From Nonlabens sp. MB-3u-79 (GTDB taxonomy: Bacteria > Bacteroidota > Bacteroidia > Flavobacteriales > Flavobacteriaceae), in NCBI RefSeq assembly GCF_002831625.1, contig NZ_CP025116.1, forward strand, positions 2,843,501-2,907,500: DNA of 64,000 nucleotides. Direction: 5' to 3'. The notes below the pieces were generated by a model. That model did no database searches, was not told where the DNA came from, and worked only from the letters and a program-made list of their open reading frames with translations. Below, piece after piece: positions 28,838 through 37,436 of this stretch (positions within the stretch are counted from its first letter, which is position 1; each line of letters opens with the position of its first letter). Made by a program: the position numbers and the translations under genes.

Positions 28838-29575
28838 ATGAAAGCTATGAAAAATTCTATTTTAATTATTCTTGTCAGTCTATTATCATCTAGTTTACTG
28901 TACTCTCAAGACAAAAAACTGCTATCTCAAATAGAAAAAATAGAAGTTGACGGGCAAACTGTATTTTTATTAGATGGTGAAAAACACCATGGTATTATAT
29001 ATGAAAATTATCCAGATACTCAACTAAAGGCTAGGTTTCAAATTAGCAATGGCCTAAGAGAAGGATTTTCAGAAATGTATTACAAGAACGGTCAATTATT
29101 AGAAAAACTTACCTACAAGAATGGATTAAAGGATGGTCCATACCTGGAGTATTATGAGAATGGCCAATTGAGAGGAAAAACAAGTTATAAAAATGATCTA
29201 CTAGACGGACCTTCTGAAACCTATTACCAAAATGGTGCTTTAATGCAAAAAGGATCCTTTACCAACAATAAACAAGAAGGAATTGTTGAAGAATATTATG
29301 ACAATGGAATCCTAAAATTAAAAGGATATTACACAAATGACCAGAAAAATGGACCCTTTGAAGTATTTTTTCCAAATGGCCAACTTTCTATTAGTTTGAC
29401 CTACAAAAATGAAAAAATCAACGGGATTTCTAAAAGATACTATAAAAATGGTCAATTAATGAAAATAGGAAGTTTTAAGAATGACTTAAAAGATGGGGTT
29501 TTTGAAAACTACAATACTAGAGGGAAGTTAATCAAAAGAGAGGTGTATAAAAACGATGTTAAAATCAAAGAATAA
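28838..29575 (+). CDS. secreted MORN-repeat protein (YwqK type)
   Basis: 245 residues. A signal peptide ends near LLYSQD; a second ATG at 28847 is an equally good start. The body is about seven MORN_2 repeats of roughly 23 residues, each around YYxNGQL followed by YKNxxxDG. Such proteins are often labelled antitoxin YwqK, but no toxin gene is next to it and the signal peptide argues for an envelope role. The function is unknown. Confidence 0.8.
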   Translation: MKAMKNSILIILVSLLSSSLLYSQDKKLLSQIEKIEVDGQTVFLLDGEKHHGIIYENYPDTQLKARFQISNGLREGFSEMYYKNGQLLEKLTYKNGLKDGPYLEYYENGQLRGKTSYKNDLLDGPSETYYQNGALMQKGSFTNNKQEGIVEEYYDNGILKLKGYYTNDQKNGPFEVFFPNGQLSISLTYKNEKINGISKRYYKNGQLMKIGSFKNDLKDGVFENYNTRGKLIKREVYKNDVKIKE

Positions 29576-29676
29576 GCCGCGGGGAAGTAAATTTATTATA
29601 CCATAGAAAACTCTGTTCATAGATAAATTTTTACTCTGACAAATTCAACCTTCACCATACTTATAATAAACCAACA

Positions 29677-32202
29677 TTAGCCTTCTCTTCGCAGCACCTC
29701 CAAAGGTGAACTGCGCAGAACAGTTTGAACATTGCTTAAACCAATCATTAATACCAAAAGCGTAATACCTGGTAAAAAGACTAAAAACGGAATCAAGGAT
29801 GGTACAAAGGGTTCTTTAAAAACGAATAGCGCTAAACAGAGGCTGCTTAACAAAGCCAACAAGATACCAACTAAACTTCCTAGTAGTCCTAAAAACACAT
29901 ATTCCAAAGCGGTAATTTTCAAAATCTGAGTGTTTTTCGCACCTAAAGTTCGCAGTAAGACACTTTCCTTAATCCGCTGGTATTTGCTTGTTCGTACAGA
30001 ACCTATCAAAACAATGATGCCTGTAAGAATACTAAAGAAAGCCATAAAATTGATGATCCAAGAAATCTTATCTAGAATATCTTCCAAAATGGTATACACC
30101 TGTCGTAAATCTATCACCGACACATTGGGGAATTGAGCCACTAAGGCGCGCTGTATTTGTGCTGAAGCTTCTTCATTGGGCACTGCTGTGGTGATCACAT
30201 TAAACTGAGGGGCTTTCTCTAAAACGCCCTTGGGAAATACAATACTAAAATTAAGTTGGATTTGTCCCCAGTCTACTTTACGAATACTACCTACCGTGGT
30301 TTCCATAAGCACACCTTGCACGTTAAAAACAATGGTATCGCCAATGCCTACTTTAGCATCTGAAGCAAGGTTATCAGAAATAGAAATCTCCACAGATTCT
30401 CCAGGTTTCAACTCTGGGATCCACTGCCCTTCTATAATCTCTTCTGAAGCAATCAAGGTATCTCGATAGGTAGTTCTGAACTCGTGATTTAAAATCCAAC
30501 CACGAACTTCACGGGTTGAATCCTGCCGAATCTCATTTATCAACTGACCTTTCAGTTGGTGCATACGCATGGTTACCAACGGAATGTTGTCAAGAACAGG
30601 CAGATCATTACTGACAAGTAGCTGTTCAACAGCATCCCGTTGATCCGTTTGTACATCTAAAATGATCATATTGGTGTTTTCTACCGACTGCTCTATATCT
30701 GTTTTTGCTAATAAAATATCTTTCGTAAAATATAAGGTGCTGATCAAAAATGTCCCTAAACCAATAACCACCACTAATACGACCGTCTGATTATTTGGCC
30801 TAAATAAGTTTAAAAGACTTTGTCTTGAGGTAAATCCCCAACGTTTTGGGAAGTAAGTTCTTATGAGTTGCATACACAACAAAGCAGTCCCGGCTAAAAC
30901 AGCAAACGTAAATAGCGTAGCACCTACAAAACTTAAGGCATAAAGCGCATCCTCTAGCAACCAGAATGAAAATAAAAACAGAAATACTAGTATAGCTGCA
31001 AATACAAAAAATCGCACTTTTAAAGGCCCTTGAGAAGCTTTTTCATTAACACGTAACACTTCTAAGGGCGAGACATACCAAGTTCTAATCAATGGTAAAA
31101 GCGCAAATAACACCGACATCAACAACCCTAGAAAAACACCTATAAGTATGGGTTGTAAGGAGATACTTATTTCAACGGTAAACGGAAGGAACTCTTGTAA
31201 AATATAAGGAAATAAAACCTGTAGTCCCACACCTATAAGCGACCCTACCAAACCACCAGCTACCCCAATCCCTGCTATTTGAATAAGGAAAATAAGAAAG
31301 CTTTGCCTTCTAGATGCCCCCATACATTTTAAAACAGCTATAGATCTCAGCTTTTCTTTGATATAAATATGAACAGAACTAGCAATACCTATACAGCCTA
31401 AAAGCAATGCAATAAAGGCTGCTAGAAACAAGAATTTGCCTACGTTTTCATAACTCCTTCCCAAACGTTCACTAGTACTGGTATGCGTGTCTAAATCTGA
31501 ATTTTCTGCATCCAGCATGGGATCGATTTTCTTCTCAAACTGACTTAAATTTAACGTATCTGAAGCTTTGTAAAAGAATTGATATTCCTTGCGACTGCCA
31601 AATTGCAGGAGTTCTGTGCTTTCCACAAACCTATTCGGGATGATCACTGGGGGAGCTACAGAAGTTGAAATAGCCGTAGACCCTGGAATGGCCTTTAAAG
31701 CCCCTGCAATAGGAAGGGTGAGTTGGCCCACTTTTATAGAATCTCCAGGTTTGATGTCAAACTGAAGCATTAAAGTCGCATCGACTAATGCACCTCCGTT
31801 ATTTTGGTAAGTACTTGCCGCTGAAGCTGGCTCCGTATCTATGGTGCCATAAAAAGGAAAATCTCCTTTTAAAGCACGCACTTTTACCAGTTTGGTGCCC
31901 CCACTTTTAGGAAAGGCAATCATGGACACAAAGTTGACTTCAGATGCATCTGGCTTTAGGGAGTCAATGATGGCTTGCGCACGCTCCGTAGGCTGTTTCC
32001 TACTATCGATAATGTAATCGGCACCCATTAAAGCTTTAGACTGGAGCTGAATATTGTCTTTAAGATTGGTACTGAATAATTGTATGGAAACTACTGCTGC
32101 TATACCTAAAATGATAGAAGCCATAAATAAAAGCAGGCGCACTCTACTCGCTTTGGCATCACGCCATGCCATTTTAAATAGCCATTTTGTATTTTGATTC
32201 AT
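29677..32202 (-). CDS. FtsX-like ABC transporter permease
   Basis: 841 residues. It has the YbbP layout: an N-terminal helix (LFMASIILGIAAVVSI), a large periplasmic domain, four helices with the FtsX motif (LLGCIGIASSVHIYIKEKLRSIAVLKCMGAS in part), a second periplasmic domain, and a second FtsX set ending in PLEVLRREG. With the ATPase directly upstream it forms an exporter or a mechanotransmission complex. The neighbouring TesA-like gene is the usual partner of this pair in many bacteria. The substrate is unknown. Confidence 0.9.
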   Translation of the reverse strand: MNQNTKWLFKMAWRDAKASRVRLLLFMASIILGIAAVVSIQLFSTNLKDNIQLQSKALMGADYIIDSRKQPTERAQAIIDSLKPDASEVNFVSMIAFPKSGGTKLVKVRALKGDFPFYGTIDTEPASAASTYQNNGGALVDATLMLQFDIKPGDSIKVGQLTLPIAGALKAIPGSTAISTSVAPPVIIPNRFVESTELLQFGSRKEYQFFYKASDTLNLSQFEKKIDPMLDAENSDLDTHTSTSERLGRSYENVGKFLFLAAFIALLLGCIGIASSVHIYIKEKLRSIAVLKCMGASRRQSFLIFLIQIAGIGVAGGLVGSLIGVGLQVLFPYILQEFLPFTVEISISLQPILIGVFLGLLMSVLFALLPLIRTWYVSPLEVLRVNEKASQGPLKVRFFVFAAILVFLFLFSFWLLEDALYALSFVGATLFTFAVLAGTALLCMQLIRTYFPKRWGFTSRQSLLNLFRPNNQTVVLVVVIGLGTFLISTLYFTKDILLAKTDIEQSVENTNMIILDVQTDQRDAVEQLLVSNDLPVLDNIPLVTMRMHQLKGQLINEIRQDSTREVRGWILNHEFRTTYRDTLIASEEIIEGQWIPELKPGESVEISISDNLASDAKVGIGDTIVFNVQGVLMETTVGSIRKVDWGQIQLNFSIVFPKGVLEKAPQFNVITTAVPNEEASAQIQRALVAQFPNVSVIDLRQVYTILEDILDKISWIINFMAFFSILTGIIVLIGSVRTSKYQRIKESVLLRTLGAKNTQILKITALEYVFLGLLGSLVGILLALLSSLCLALFVFKEPFVPSLIPFLVFLPGITLLVLMIGLSNVQTVLRSSPLEVLRREG

Positions 32203-32219
32203 AAGAAGAGGTAATGAAT

Positions 32220-32909
32220 TTACAGCACTTCTGTGCGTTGATTGGTTAAAATTTGACCGCCTTTCAGACGCAATATCTGCTGGGTTCGGTTGGCTAATTC
32301 TAAATCATGCGAGATAATCACTAGCGTTGTTCCAGCTTCTTTATTTAAATCAAATAATAGTTGAATTACTTTTTCTCCTGTTTCTTCATCCAAGTTTCCT
32401 GTAGGCTCATCTGCAAATAGAATAGAAGGTGCATTAGCAAAAGCTCTGGCTAAAGCTACACGTTGCTGTTCTCCACCTGATAGTTGAGAAGGATAATGAT
32501 CTGAACGGTCAGCTAAGCCCACTTTCTCTAATAAAGCCATACTCTTTTTGGTTGCGGCTTTATCCCCTTGTAGCTCTAAGGGTACACTCACATTTTCTAA
32601 AGCGGTAAGGGTGGGCAATAATTGAAAGTTCTGAAAAATAAAACCCACTTCCTTATTGCGTAACTGAGCCCTTTGGTCTTCATTTAAATGACTTAAATCT
32701 TGACCACATAACTCCACACTTCCTGTATTTGGATTATCTAGCCCTGCACACAAGCCCAACAAGGTTGTTTTTCCACTTCCTGAAGGTCCTACAATAGAAA
32801 AGCTTTGTCCTTTTTCTACCTCAAAAGAGATATTTTGCAGTACCGTTAATTCTTTATGACCACTGGAATAAGTCTTTCCTAACCCAGTAATCTTCAATAT
32901 CTTTGGCAT
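32220..32909 (-). CDS. ABC transporter ATP-binding protein (YbbA/LolD type)
   Basis: 229 residues. Walker [11 protein letters not shown]-loop [18 protein letters not shown], signature [15 protein letters not shown], Walker [14 protein letters not shown] and the H-loop ISHD are intact. It ends 17 bases before the permease gene and is divergent from the tesA-like gene, only 77 bases away, so both promoters lie in that gap. Confidence 0.92.
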   Translation of the reverse strand: MPKILKITGLGKTYSSGHKELTVLQNISFEVEKGQSFSIVGPSGSGKTTLLGLCAGLDNPNTGSVELCGQDLSHLNEDQRAQLRNKEVGFIFQNFQLLPTLTALENVSVPLELQGDKAATKKSMALLEKVGLADRSDHYPSQLSGGEQQRVALARAFANAPSILFADEPTGNLDEETGEKVIQLLFDLNKEAGTTLVIISHDLELANRTQQILRLKGGQILTNQRTEVL

Positions 32910-32986
32910 ATAAATTTTAATTAAAATGACAACTTATGTCAAAGGGTCAAAGTAAACAATTGAATCTAAATTTACCAACTTCAGCT

Positions 32987-33700
32987 ATGCAGAAACTCTT
33001 AAGGCTTTGTTATATTATTCCTTTGATTATTATCTTGAGTTGTGGAAATGATAAAAATAAAAATACCACAGTAGAAGAAACAGCAACACAACAAACTCAA
33101 CCCTCCCAACTCGTTGAGGCATCAGAGAATAATACGGGAACCATTTTGTGCTTTGGAGATAGTATTACAGCTGGCTATGGATTAGAGGATAGCAATGATG
33201 CGTTTCCTGCTGTATTACAAGAAAAAATTGACTCTTTGAATTTAAATTATACAGTCATTAATTCAGGCTTAAGTGGAGAAACAACGGCCGGTGGTAAAAG
33301 CCGAATTGATTGGACCTTAAATCAAGATATTGATATTTTTCTCTTGGAACTTGGAGCAAATGATGGTTTACGTGGAGTCCCTTTATCTGAAACACGTACT
33401 AATCTTCAGGCGATCATAAATACGGTGGAGAAAAAAAGCCCTAGTACTAAGATTATTCTCGCTGGCATGCAACTGCCACCCAACATGGGACAAGAGTACA
33501 CCACTGAATTTAGAGAACTCTACGTTCAAATAGCAGAAGCTAATAACCTGACCTTTATTCCATTCATCTTAAAAGATGTTGCCGGAATTGCAGCACTCAA
33601 TCAGAGTGACGGCATACACCCAACAGTTCAAGGTCATCAAATAGTCGCTCAAACAGTTTGGGAAGTATTGGAGCCTATACTAAAGGAAGTTCATAATTGA
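32987..33700 (+). CDS. TesA-like SGNH esterase lipoprotein
   Basis: 237 residues from the ATG at 32987; an upstream in-frame ATG at 32936 would put 17 polar residues before the signal peptide, so it is unlikely. The lipobox is ILSC. SGNH blocks are complete: CFGDSITAGYG, NSGLSGETTAGG, GANDGLRG and the DGIHPTVQGH pair. It is an arylesterase/lysophospholipase/thioesterase I homologue anchored in the envelope. Divergence from the YbbA/YbbP-type exporter is a widely conserved arrangement. Confidence 0.88.
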   Translation: MQKLLRLCYIIPLIIILSCGNDKNKNTTVEETATQQTQPSQLVEASENNTGTILCFGDSITAGYGLEDSNDAFPAVLQEKIDSLNLNYTVINSGLSGETTAGGKSRIDWTLNQDIDIFLLELGANDGLRGVPLSETRTNLQAIINTVEKKSPSTKIILAGMQLPPNMGQEYTTEFRELYVQIAEANNLTFIPFILKDVAGIAALNQSDGIHPTVQGHQIVAQTVWEVLEPILKEVHN

Positions 33701-34072
33701 TCTTAAAGCTACCACAGCTCCATGGATAACTGCTTTGCTTAGCGCATATATTTCTAAGCAAATTATACTTTGCAAATTCACCATCATCTTCCGTTGTTAA
33801 CCAATTGATTTATACATACTCAAGAGGTATAAACAATACGTTTTGAAAATAAAGCCTCCATTATTCTAATTGGATCAGCAGGATAATTTAAGAAATAAAA
33901 CTCTAATTAAATTATGGGCTAGATATAGCAATGAATTGCCTACCCTGGAGAATAATGATGGATATTTTTGATTTATGTAGTTCCGTGTTCAACTAAATAA
34001 TCCTAACAAACTACTAAAACCTTCAAGGTTTCAGTTTTAGGTTTTATATTTAAGGCTTCAACAAAAACTAAT
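33701..34072. other. 372-bp spacer before the beta-propeller gene
   Basis: No gene or repeat. TATATTTA at 34045 is one base off the -7 consensus and may be the promoter of the next gene. Confidence 0.4.
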
Positions 34073-37000
34073 ATGAAACATATTTTTCTCTTTGCCTTGT
34101 GCTTTATTTCTGCACAAGCATTCTCCCAAAAACTAGATCTTGAATTAGTCAAAAACTTAGAACCTAGAAATATAGGCCCCGGAGGTATGTCTGGACGTGT
34201 TACTTCTATCGATGTGGTTCATGATAATCCAGAAATTATTTATGCTGGTACTGCCAGTGGTGGATTGTGGAACTCTCAAAATGGTGGAATCACTTGGGAA
34301 CCTATTTTTGAAAAAGAAGCCACTGCATCTGTAGGCGCAGTAGCGGTACAACAGTCCAACCCTAGTGTAATTTGGGTAGGAACCGGAGAAGGAAATCCGC
34401 GTAATTCATTAAATGGTGGCGCCGGAATCTATAAATCTCTTGATGGTGGTAAAAACTGGAAATTGATGGGACTAGAAAAAACACGCAATATACATCGTGT
34501 GATCATAGACCCTACCAATCCAGATATCGTCTACGCAGCAGCTATAGGCTCTCCATGGGGAGTTCATCCAGAACGAGGTGTTTTTAAAACCACTGATGGC
34601 GGTAAAACATGGAAGAAAATATTATACACCAACGATAAGTCTGGTGCGGCAGATCTTGTGATGGATCCTGAAAATCCTAATAAACTCATTGCAGCGATGT
34701 GGGAACACAAACGCGACCCGTGGTTTTTTAAATCTGGTGGTGAAGGTTCAGGAATGTACATTACTTATGACGGTGGAGAAAACTGGAAAAAAGTAACCGA
34801 TAAAGAAGGATTACCTGAAGGAGAGTTAGGACGTATAGGAATTGCTATTGCACCCAGCAATCCTAAAGTCATCTATGCACTGGTAGAAGCAAAGAAAAAT
34901 GCCTTGTATAAATCTACGGATGGCGGATTCAAGTGGGACAAAATAAATGATAAAAGTGGGATCGGTAACAGACCTTTTTATTACTCAGAGATTTATGTAG
35001 ACTCTCAGAATGAAAATCGCCTCTATTCCGTATTTACTTACATCAACGTTTCTGATGATGGCGGTAAGAATTTTACACAACTCATGCCTGCTTACGGAGC
35101 AAACAATGGTGTTCACCCAGATCATCATGCTTGGTACATACACCCTAAAAATGGGAAATTCATGATCGATGGTAACGATGGTGGTTTAAACATTACTCGT
35201 GATCGTGGAAAGACTTGGAGGTTTATAGGCAACCTGCCTGTTGCTCAATTTTACCATATTAATGTAGATATGGAAATACCCTATAACGTTTATGGTGGTA
35301 TGCAAGATAATGGAAGCTGGCGCGGTCCTGCTTATGTATGGAGAGCCCAAGGAATAAGAAACAGTTACTGGCAGGAGATTAGTTTTGGCGATGGATTTGA
35401 CGTCATCCCAGACCCTGATAACAACCGATTTGGTTATTCTATGAGTCAGCAAGGCTCGGTACAACGCTATGACTGGCAAACTGGTAATAACTACAGTGTA
35501 CAACCCACGCATCCAGATGCTGATGTAGAACTGCGTTTCAATTGGAATGCAGCGATCCAAATGGATCCTTTTGATGCTTCAACTTTGTATTTTGGAAGTC
35601 AGTTTGTACATAAATCAACAGACAAAGGGTTAACATGGAAAGTGATTTCTCCAGACTTGACCACTAACGATCCTGAAAAACAAAAACAATCTGAATCTGG
35701 CGGACTCACCATGGATGCTACAGGTGCTGAAAACCATACCACCATTCTCGTTATTGAACCTAGTGCCGTAGAAAAAGACGTGTTGTACGCAGCCTCTGAT
35801 GATGGTTTAGTACACATTACTAAAAACGGAGGTGATAACTGGGAGGATATTACTAAAGGATTAAAGGGATTGCCTAAAGGGAGCTGGATTACTCAAATAA
35901 AGGCTTCTAAAACTAAAAAAGGACAGGCTTTACTAGTGGCTAACGACTACCGCAGGTTCAATTTTGAGCCTTATGCCTACCGCACCACCAACTACGGTAA
36001 GAGTTGGACACGTATCGTAGACCAAGACGACGTGATCAGTTATGCGCTTAGTATTATTGAACATCCAGAAGAAAACAACCTGATGTTTCTTGGAACTGAC
36101 GATGGCCTTTATGTAAGTATAGATGCTGGAGACAATTGGACCAAATACACCAACGGATTCCCAACGGTTTCTGTAAAAGACTTAGTGATACATCCACGTG
36201 AGGACGATTTGATTATTGGAACTTTTGGAAGAGCTGCTTGGGTGTTAGATGATTTGGAGCCTTTTACCGCTTTCGCGAAAGCGAAACAAAGAAAAGCCAT
36301 CGAGTTATACGAGCCACCTACTGCCTATTTTGCCCGATATCAGCAGCCTACAGGAAGCAGATTTGGTGCAGATGCTATGTTTCATGGAGAAAATCGCAGC
36401 AGCCCAAATGGACAATTTAAATACTTTTTTGACAAAGACTTGAAAGCCAAAACAGATACCATCAAATCTGATTCTCTTTTCTTAAAAATCTATAAAGGAG
36501 ACCAATTGATCAGAACATTATCTGATAAGGTGCCAAAGGAAAAAGGAATCAACACTTGGACGTGGAGGCTGGATGAAAAAGGAATTGATTATCCATCTAG
36601 AAGTGTAAGAGATTCTAAAAGAGAACCAGGCGGTAAAGATGTGCTCCCTGGAACTTATAGAGCGGTATTGCATTATGGACAAATGACCAGTGAGCAAATG
36701 ATCGAAGTAAAAGAAGATCCGCGTATCGATGAATTCACAATGGCCCACCTTAAAGAAAAGCGAGCGGCACAAGATCAGTTGCAATCTTTGATGAGCGATG
36801 TGGAAGCAGTGACTTCGCAACTGACTAAAAACAAGGAAACAGCCGGTAGCTTTAAAAAGCTACTTAAAAGTCAAGATGAAAAAGCTTTTAAAGAACAGAT
36901 TAAAGCCACCGATTCTATTGTAAAACAAATCGAAAAACTACAGAACAAATACTTCGGCACACCAGATGAACGTCAGGGAATCACTCGCAATCCTGAAGTA

Positions 37001-37204
37001 ACAGTAATGAATCGTGTTTACGAAGCTTCTAGCTATATAGGAAGCCGTCAGGGAGCACAAACCACTACCGAAGAACAATTGTACAATCAAGCAGCAGTTC
37101 TCGCAAGAGAGGTCAATACTGAAACTAAGAACTTCTTAGAAAAAGAGTGGAACGCTTTTGTTACAGAAATGAAACTGGTAACTATTGATATGTTTGAGGA
37201 CTAA
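34073..37204 (+). CDS. large secreted beta-propeller protein (VPS10/sortilin-like, BNR repeats)
   Basis: 1043 residues with a signal peptide ending at FSQK (about residue 19). Many Asp-box repeats (such as SLDGGKNWKL, TTDGGKTWKK, TYDGGENWKK, STDKGLTWKV and SIDAGDNWTK) build two propellers over residues 25-730. A C-terminal domain of about 300 residues follows, with a helical, charge-rich segment (AHLKEKRAAQDQLQSL) before the end. It is often annotated as glycosyl hydrolase, but no catalytic residues can be assigned. No T9SS tail is seen. A palindromic element copy encodes AFAKA in the linker between propeller and C-terminal part. Confidence 0.85.
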   Translation: MKHIFLFALCFISAQAFSQKLDLELVKNLEPRNIGPGGMSGRVTSIDVVHDNPEIIYAGTASGGLWNSQNGGITWEPIFEKEATASVGAVAVQQSNPSVIWVGTGEGNPRNSLNGGAGIYKSLDGGKNWKLMGLEKTRNIHRVIIDPTNPDIVYAAAIGSPWGVHPERGVFKTTDGGKTWKKILYTNDKSGAADLVMDPENPNKLIAAMWEHKRDPWFFKSGGEGSGMYITYDGGENWKKVTDKEGLPEGELGRIGIAIAPSNPKVIYALVEAKKNALYKSTDGGFKWDKINDKSGIGNRPFYYSEIYVDSQNENRLYSVFTYINVSDDGGKNFTQLMPAYGANNGVHPDHHAWYIHPKNGKFMIDGNDGGLNITRDRGKTWRFIGNLPVAQFYHINVDMEIPYNVYGGMQDNGSWRGPAYVWRAQGIRNSYWQEISFGDGFDVIPDPDNNRFGYSMSQQGSVQRYDWQTGNNYSVQPTHPDADVELRFNWNAAIQMDPFDASTLYFGSQFVHKSTDKGLTWKVISPDLTTNDPEKQKQSESGGLTMDATGAENHTTILVIEPSAVEKDVLYAASDDGLVHITKNGGDNWEDITKGLKGLPKGSWITQIKASKTKKGQALLVANDYRRFNFEPYAYRTTNYGKSWTRIVDQDDVISYALSIIEHPEENNLMFLGTDDGLYVSIDAGDNWTKYTNGFPTVSVKDLVIHPREDDLIIGTFGRAAWVLDDLEPFTAFAKAKQRKAIELYEPPTAYFARYQQPTGSRFGADAMFHGENRSSPNGQFKYFFDKDLKAKTDTIKSDSLFLKIYKGDQLIRTLSDKVPKEKGINTWTWRLDEKGIDYPSRSVRDSKREPGGKDVLPGTYRAVLHYGQMTSEQMIEVKEDPRIDEFTMAHLKEKRAAQDQLQSLMSDVEAVTSQLTKNKETAGSFKKLLKSQDEKAFKEQIKATDSIVKQIEKLQNKYFGTPDERQGITRNPEVTVMNRVYEASSYIGSRQGAQTTTEEQLYNQAAVLAREVNTETKNFLEKEWNAFVTEMKLVTIDMFED
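36268..36283. repeat. interspersed palindrome, copy 6 (in beta-propeller gene)
   Basis: Exact CGCTTTCGCGAAAGCG. In frame it reads A-F-A-K-A in the linker (PFTAFAKAKQRKAI) after the last propeller blade. Confidence 0.92.
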
Positions 37205-37254
37205 GTTTTGAGTCTTTGAGTTTGTGAATTATAAGTCATGAACTTTTTCTCTAT

Positions 37255-37285
37255 AAAGGGGCGCTATTCATAGCGCCCCTTTTTG
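37255..37285 (+). terminator. rho-independent terminator of the beta-propeller gene
   Basis: Stem AGGGGCGCTAT (37257-37267) with ATAGCGCCCCT (37270-37280), a very short loop, followed by T's. Confidence 0.85.
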
Positions 37286-37436
37286 TTAGACCTAAATTAA
37301 AACCACCATATGGAAGCGCTCCTAGGACTCCTCGCTTTACTTTTCAAAATAGCAATTCAAGATGGTTGTTGGTGTTTGTAGCAAATTAAAATTTTATCTA
37401 ATCTCTCAAAAACTCACCAACTCAACAACTCTCGAA

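Noticed and set aside
28838..29575. Toxin-antitoxin locus, since YwqK proteins are often labelled antitoxin
   Set aside because: There is no toxin gene adjacent and the protein has a signal peptide.
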